Origin: Clostridiales bacterium
Lineage (GTDB): Bacteria; Bacillota; Clostridia; Oscillospirales; QAMX01
DNA: 16,910 nt
Assembly (NCBI GenBank): GCA_012841675.1
Contig: DUUG01000145.1
Coordinates: 1-16,910 of the forward strand
Reading direction: 5' to 3'
Under the pieces are notes generated by a model that was given only the letters and a program-made list of their open reading frames with translations, searched no databases and had not been told where the DNA came from. Both the position numbers and the translations under genes were made by a program. Below, one piece after another: positions 14,687-16,910 of the stretch (positions are counted from its first letter, which is position 1; each line of letters starts with the position of its first letter).

Positions 14687-15172
14687 ATGCCAATCAATGA
14701 CAATCAACAGCCAACCACTCAGCGTTACATCGAAATCGATGGACAGCAAATCCCCGTAACAGAAGAAGTCTACCGAGCGTATAAACGCCCGGCATGGGCT
14801 GAACACAAACGCAAAGATCGCGAAAAACGTTGCCGCGATGAAAACGGCAACCGCTGCAACAGGGACTGCAGCAAGTGCGACAAACAGCGGACAGGCAGTG
14901 TCCTATCGCTGGACAAGTTCACCGAGGATGGCTTTGAGGTAGCTGAGTTCGTTGACATTGCCGAACTAGTTGCGGACAAGCTGCTCCTCGAAGAGCTTTA
15001 TGCCGCTTTAGATGAACTCGATCCGGACAACCGCAGGATCATGGAACTTTTCAGCGTCGGCAAGTCAGAGCGGGAAATTGCCAGCGATATCGGCCTTTCT
15101 CAGAAAGCTATTAATAAACGAAAAACAAAACTGTTCGCCCAGTTGCGGGAGCGTCTCAAGGACTTTATCTGA
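14687..15172 (+). CDS. Sigma-70 region-4-like protein with a cysteine cluster (phage/element early gene)
   Basis: The 161-residue protein ends in a sigma region-4 type helix-turn-helix: ALDELDPDNRRIMELF, then SEREIASDIGLSQKAINKRK near 128-147, the form that binds -35 elements or acts as a DNA-binding activator. Region 2 is absent, so it is not a complete sigma factor. The N-terminal part has YIEIDGQQIPVTEEVYRAYK and four cysteines (C49, C57, C61, C64) spaced as in a small metal-binding knuckle. Similar proteins occur in clostridial and bacillar prophages and integrative elements next to DUF2800 genes. The ATG is 7 bases after AAAGGGG, which is buried in a hairpin. It may switch on the element's own genes; this is inference. 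Confidence 0.8.
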   Translation: MPINDNQQPTTQRYIEIDGQQIPVTEEVYRAYKRPAWAEHKRKDREKRCRDENGNRCNRDCSKCDKQRTGSVLSLDKFTEDGFEVAEFVDIAELVADKLLLEELYAALDELDPDNRRIMELFSVGKSEREIASDIGLSQKAINKRKTKLFAQLRERLKDFI

Positions 15173-15184
15173 TCTTACAATCAC

Positions 15185-15215
15185 GCCCTCTGGTTTCCTA
15201 CGGATATCAGAGGGC
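15185..15215 (+). terminator. Hairpin after the sigma-like gene
   Basis: GCCCTCTG (15185-15192) and CAGAGGGC (15208-15215) form a perfect 8-bp stem 12 bp after the stop codon, with a possible inner TCC/GGA pairing. No T-run follows directly, so termination may be partial, or the hairpin may protect the mRNA 3' end. The rest of the 145-bp gap up to 15317 is AT-rich and shows no further gene. A weak 4-bp pairing (15297-15300 with 15307-15310) touches the next ribosome binding site. Confidence 0.45.
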
Positions 15216-15317
15216 ATCACCATCAAGAAAATTTCTAAAAAAAAGTACTCAACTTTCCAACTTCTGTCCTGTGGATGGTGAGGGAAGAAAAGCACCCCTC
15301 GGAACGGAGGTTCAAAA

Positions 15318-15500
15318 ATGGAAAAACAAGCGCAACAAACCGACACCGAAATCCGCGACCGTGAGATGGATGAGGAATTGGCGGATGTCCTCACGGCAAT
15401 CAGTGTGGTGTCAAAACGCCTTGCCCGGAAGCTTACGATGCTTTCACGGCAGGACAGAAAAAGGGCGGAAGGAGGAAACTCGGATGAGCAAGATAAGTGA
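15318..15500 (+). CDS. Small conserved phage/element protein, function unknown
   Basis: The 60-residue protein starts at an ATG with GGAGG 7 bases upstream. It is highly charged and helical, with an acidic start (TDTEIRDREMDEELADV), a central LTAISVVSKRLARKLTML, and a Lys/Arg/Asp-rich end. Small proteins with this AISVVSKRLA segment sit between sigma-like and DUF2800 genes in clostridial prophage-like elements, as far as I recall; no function is known to me. It overlaps the next gene by 17 bp, which supports it being real and co-translated. Confidence 0.7.
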   Translation: MEKQAQQTDTEIRDREMDEELADVLTAISVVSKRLARKLTMLSRQDRKRAEGGNSDEQDK

Positions 15501-15816
15501 ACTTTCTCTTGTGGTTACTGAGCTAAAGCGCTGCGGCGAAGCGCTTATCAGCATATCGGAGTCGCTTGCTGACTTGTTTAGCGGTAACGGTGATGCCCAT
15601 ACTACGGATCAGCCAAAAGCGGAAGTCCCTGCACCGGATGAAAAGCCAATCAGCCTTGAAGCGGTCAGAGCTGTTCTTGCAGAAAAGAGCCGGTCCGGTC
15701 ACACCGCCAAAGTTCGGGACCTACTGGAAAAGCACGGCGCTGCGAAGTTGTCGGAAATCGATCCTGCGGAATATCCGGCACTGCTTGCGGAAGCTGAGGT
15801 GCTGGGAAATGAGTAA
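15484..15816 (+). CDS. Small phage/element protein of the type often mislabelled 'rRNA biogenesis protein rrp5'
   Basis: The 110-residue protein starts at ATG 15484 with GGAGG 8 bases upstream. The N-terminal half (MSKISELSLVVTELKRCGEAL) is predicted helical, the middle is Pro/Glu-rich, and the C-terminal part has LEAVRAVLAEKSRSGHTAKV and KLSEIDPAEYPALLAEAEVL, a compact helical motif that recurs in phage proteins next to DUF2800. Databases often call such proteins rrp5, but nothing here suggests rRNA processing. The motif resembles small helix-hairpin modules found in DNA- or protein-binding tails. It overlaps the nuclease gene by 8 bp, so it is probably part of the same replication or recombination module. 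Confidence 0.75.
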   Translation: MSKISELSLVVTELKRCGEALISISESLADLFSGNGDAHTTDQPKAEVPAPDEKPISLEAVRAVLAEKSRSGHTAKVRDLLEKHGAAKLSEIDPAEYPALLAEAEVLGNE

Positions 15817-16910
15817 ACAGAAGGTGAATTGTGCCGTAGGCACAAGAGAAGCTGGCCTGGGCCACGCTCTCCTTTCGGCTTCCTCCTCTCACAGGTGGCT
15901 GAACTGTCCTCCTTCCGCTAGGCTCTGCGAGAGTTATGAGGACAAGAGCAGCGAATATGCCGCTGAAGGAACGTCGGCCCATATGCTCTGCGAGTACAAG
16001 CTGAAGGTCGCACTAGGTATACGTGCCAAAGACCCCACCGCTGACCTTTCCTTCTACAACGCGGAGATGGAAGACTGCGCCAACGGCTATGCCGCCTATA
16101 TCCTCGATCTAGTTGAAATGGCCAAACAAAGCTGTGCCGACCCGGTTGTCCTTATAGAACAGCGGCTCGACTTTTCCAAGTACGTTGAGGGCGGCTTCGG
16201 TACCGGCGACTGCTTAGTCATCGCGGACGGTACACTCCACATCGTGGATTATAAACACGGACAAGGAGTACTGGTAGAAGCAGAGGATAACCCACAAATG
16301 AAGCTGTATGCACTGGGAGCTTTGGAGATTTTCGATGGTATCTACAACATCGATACGGTTTCCATGACCATCTACCAACCCAGGCGCGATAACGTGTCCT
16401 CCTACACGGTATTCAAGGAATCCTTGTACCAATGGGCTGAGGAAGTTTTGAAGCCAACTGCCGAACTCGCTCACGCTGGGGACGGAGAATTCAACTGCGG
16501 CGAATGGTGCCAGTTCTGCAAAGTGAAGCACGAGTGCCGTGCTAGAGCCGAACGTAATCTGGAACTCGCACGATATGACTTCAAGCTTCCCCCTCTGGTG
16601 GAGGACGATGAGGTTGAAGATATCCTTGGGAAAATCGACAGTCTAATTTCATGGGCCAACGACATCAAGAACTACGCCCTGCAGACTGCCCTCGGAGGTA
16701 AGCAGTGGAACGGGTGGAAACTGGTCGAAGGCCGCTCCAACCGCAGATACACTGACGAGGCTGCGGTGGCTGATGCAGTCAGCGCGGCTGGATTTGACCC
16801 CTACGAACGCAAAGTCCTGGGTATCACCGCCATGACTTCTCTACTCGGCCAAAAACGTTTTGAAGAAGTTCTCGGTGGCTACATTGAAAAACCTCAAGGC
16901 AAACCAACGC
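15809..16910 (+). CDS. DUF2800 protein, Cas4/RecB-like PD-(D/E)xK nuclease (runs off right edge)
   Basis: At least 367 codons are visible from ATG 15809, which lies inside the end of the upstream gene (shared ATGAGTAA). The nuclease pattern is complete: WLNCPPS with C33, AAEGTSAH with E53 and H58, GTGD with D134, IVDYK with D147 and K149, and then a C-terminal cluster C230, C234, C237, C243. The N-terminal Cys plus three C-terminal Cys is the iron-sulfur arrangement of Cas4 and AddB nucleases. DUF2800 proteins sit in prophage replication modules, commonly followed by a DUF2815 protein and a DNA polymerase; here the window ends first. It probably trims DNA ends during phage or element replication or recombination. 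No catalytic residue is missing. Confidence 0.85.
   Translation, partial: MSKQKVNCAVGTREAGLGHALLSASSSHRWLNCPPSARLCESYEDKSSEYAAEGTSAHMLCEYKLKVALGIRAKDPTADLSFYNAEMEDCANGYAAYILDLVEMAKQSCADPVVLIEQRLDFSKYVEGGFGTGDCLVIADGTLHIVDYKHGQGVLVEAEDNPQMKLYALGALEIFDGIYNIDTVSMTIYQPRRDNVSSYTVFKESLYQWAEEVLKPTAELAHAGDGEFNCGEWCQFCKVKHECRARAERNLELARYDFKLPPLVEDDEVEDILGKIDSLISWANDIKNYALQTALGGKQWNGWKLVEGRSNRRYTDEAAVADAVSAAGFDPYERKVLGITAMTSLLGQKRFEEVLGGYIEKPQGKPT

Noticed and set aside
15293..15310. Hairpin covering the ribosome site of the 60-residue gene
   Set aside because: Only 4 base pairs (CCTC with GAGG) form around a 6-base loop, too weak to support regulation.
15271..15816. A longer open frame beginning MDGEGRKAPLG that joins into the rrp5-like protein
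   Set aside because: Its first 70 codons overlap the 60-residue gene in another frame and have no good ribosome site, while ATG 15484 has GGAGG at 8 bases and starts at the family's usual position.

Overview
The window looks like the chromosome or an integrated element of a low-to-mid-GC Firmicute, most likely in Clostridia. Almost every gene has a strong AGGAGG-type ribosome binding site, starts include ATG, GTG and TTG, and the rightmost genes belong to a replication module common in clostridial and bacillar prophages and integrative elements. This assignment is inference; no rRNA or housekeeping gene is present to confirm it.

Left and centre (about 1-14211): everything is on the minus strand and forms two back-to-back defence gene blocks, read from right to left. 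Block 1 (14211 to 10750) is a three-gene ABC-three-component (ABC-3C) system: a two-module protein with the ABC-3C C-terminal domain, a small winged-helix-like middle component, and an SMC/Rad50-like DUF3732-type ATPase. Block 2 (10671 to 111) is an extended type I restriction-modification operon: an XRE regulator, a long hsdM, an hsdS carrying a non-canonical C-terminal domain of about 200 residues (possibly Panacea/DUF4065-like), hsdR, a YgjP-type zinc metallopeptidase, and an SF1 helicase-like protein. Start and stop codons overlap or nearly abut throughout each block, so translation is probably coupled. Between the blocks is a 78-bp gap with two adjacent perfect palindromes next to the XRE gene, a likely operator region.

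Far left (1 to about 110): the first 14 codons of an IS3-like OrfA transposase run off the left edge. The insertion sequence seems to have removed the 3' end of the helicase gene, which stops just after the first RecA-like domain. The IS carries an 8-bp inverted repeat that would hide the transposase ribosome binding site in transcripts reading in from the defence operon.

Middle non-coding stretch (14212-14686): a divergent intergenic region. It holds the AT-rich upstream region of the ABC-3C block, a tandem 8-bp repeat, and a structured leader on the plus strand. The leader has two terminator-like hairpins; the second contains the ribosome binding site of the next gene, and a competing pairing between the hairpins is possible.

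Right (14687-16910): plus-strand phage or mobile-element early module: a sigma-70 region-4-like protein with a cysteine cluster, two small conserved proteins of unknown function, and a DUF2800 Cas4/RecB-like nuclease truncated by the window edge. The simplest reading is that a defence cargo of about 14 kb sits next to the early region of a prophage or integrative element and transcribes away from it.
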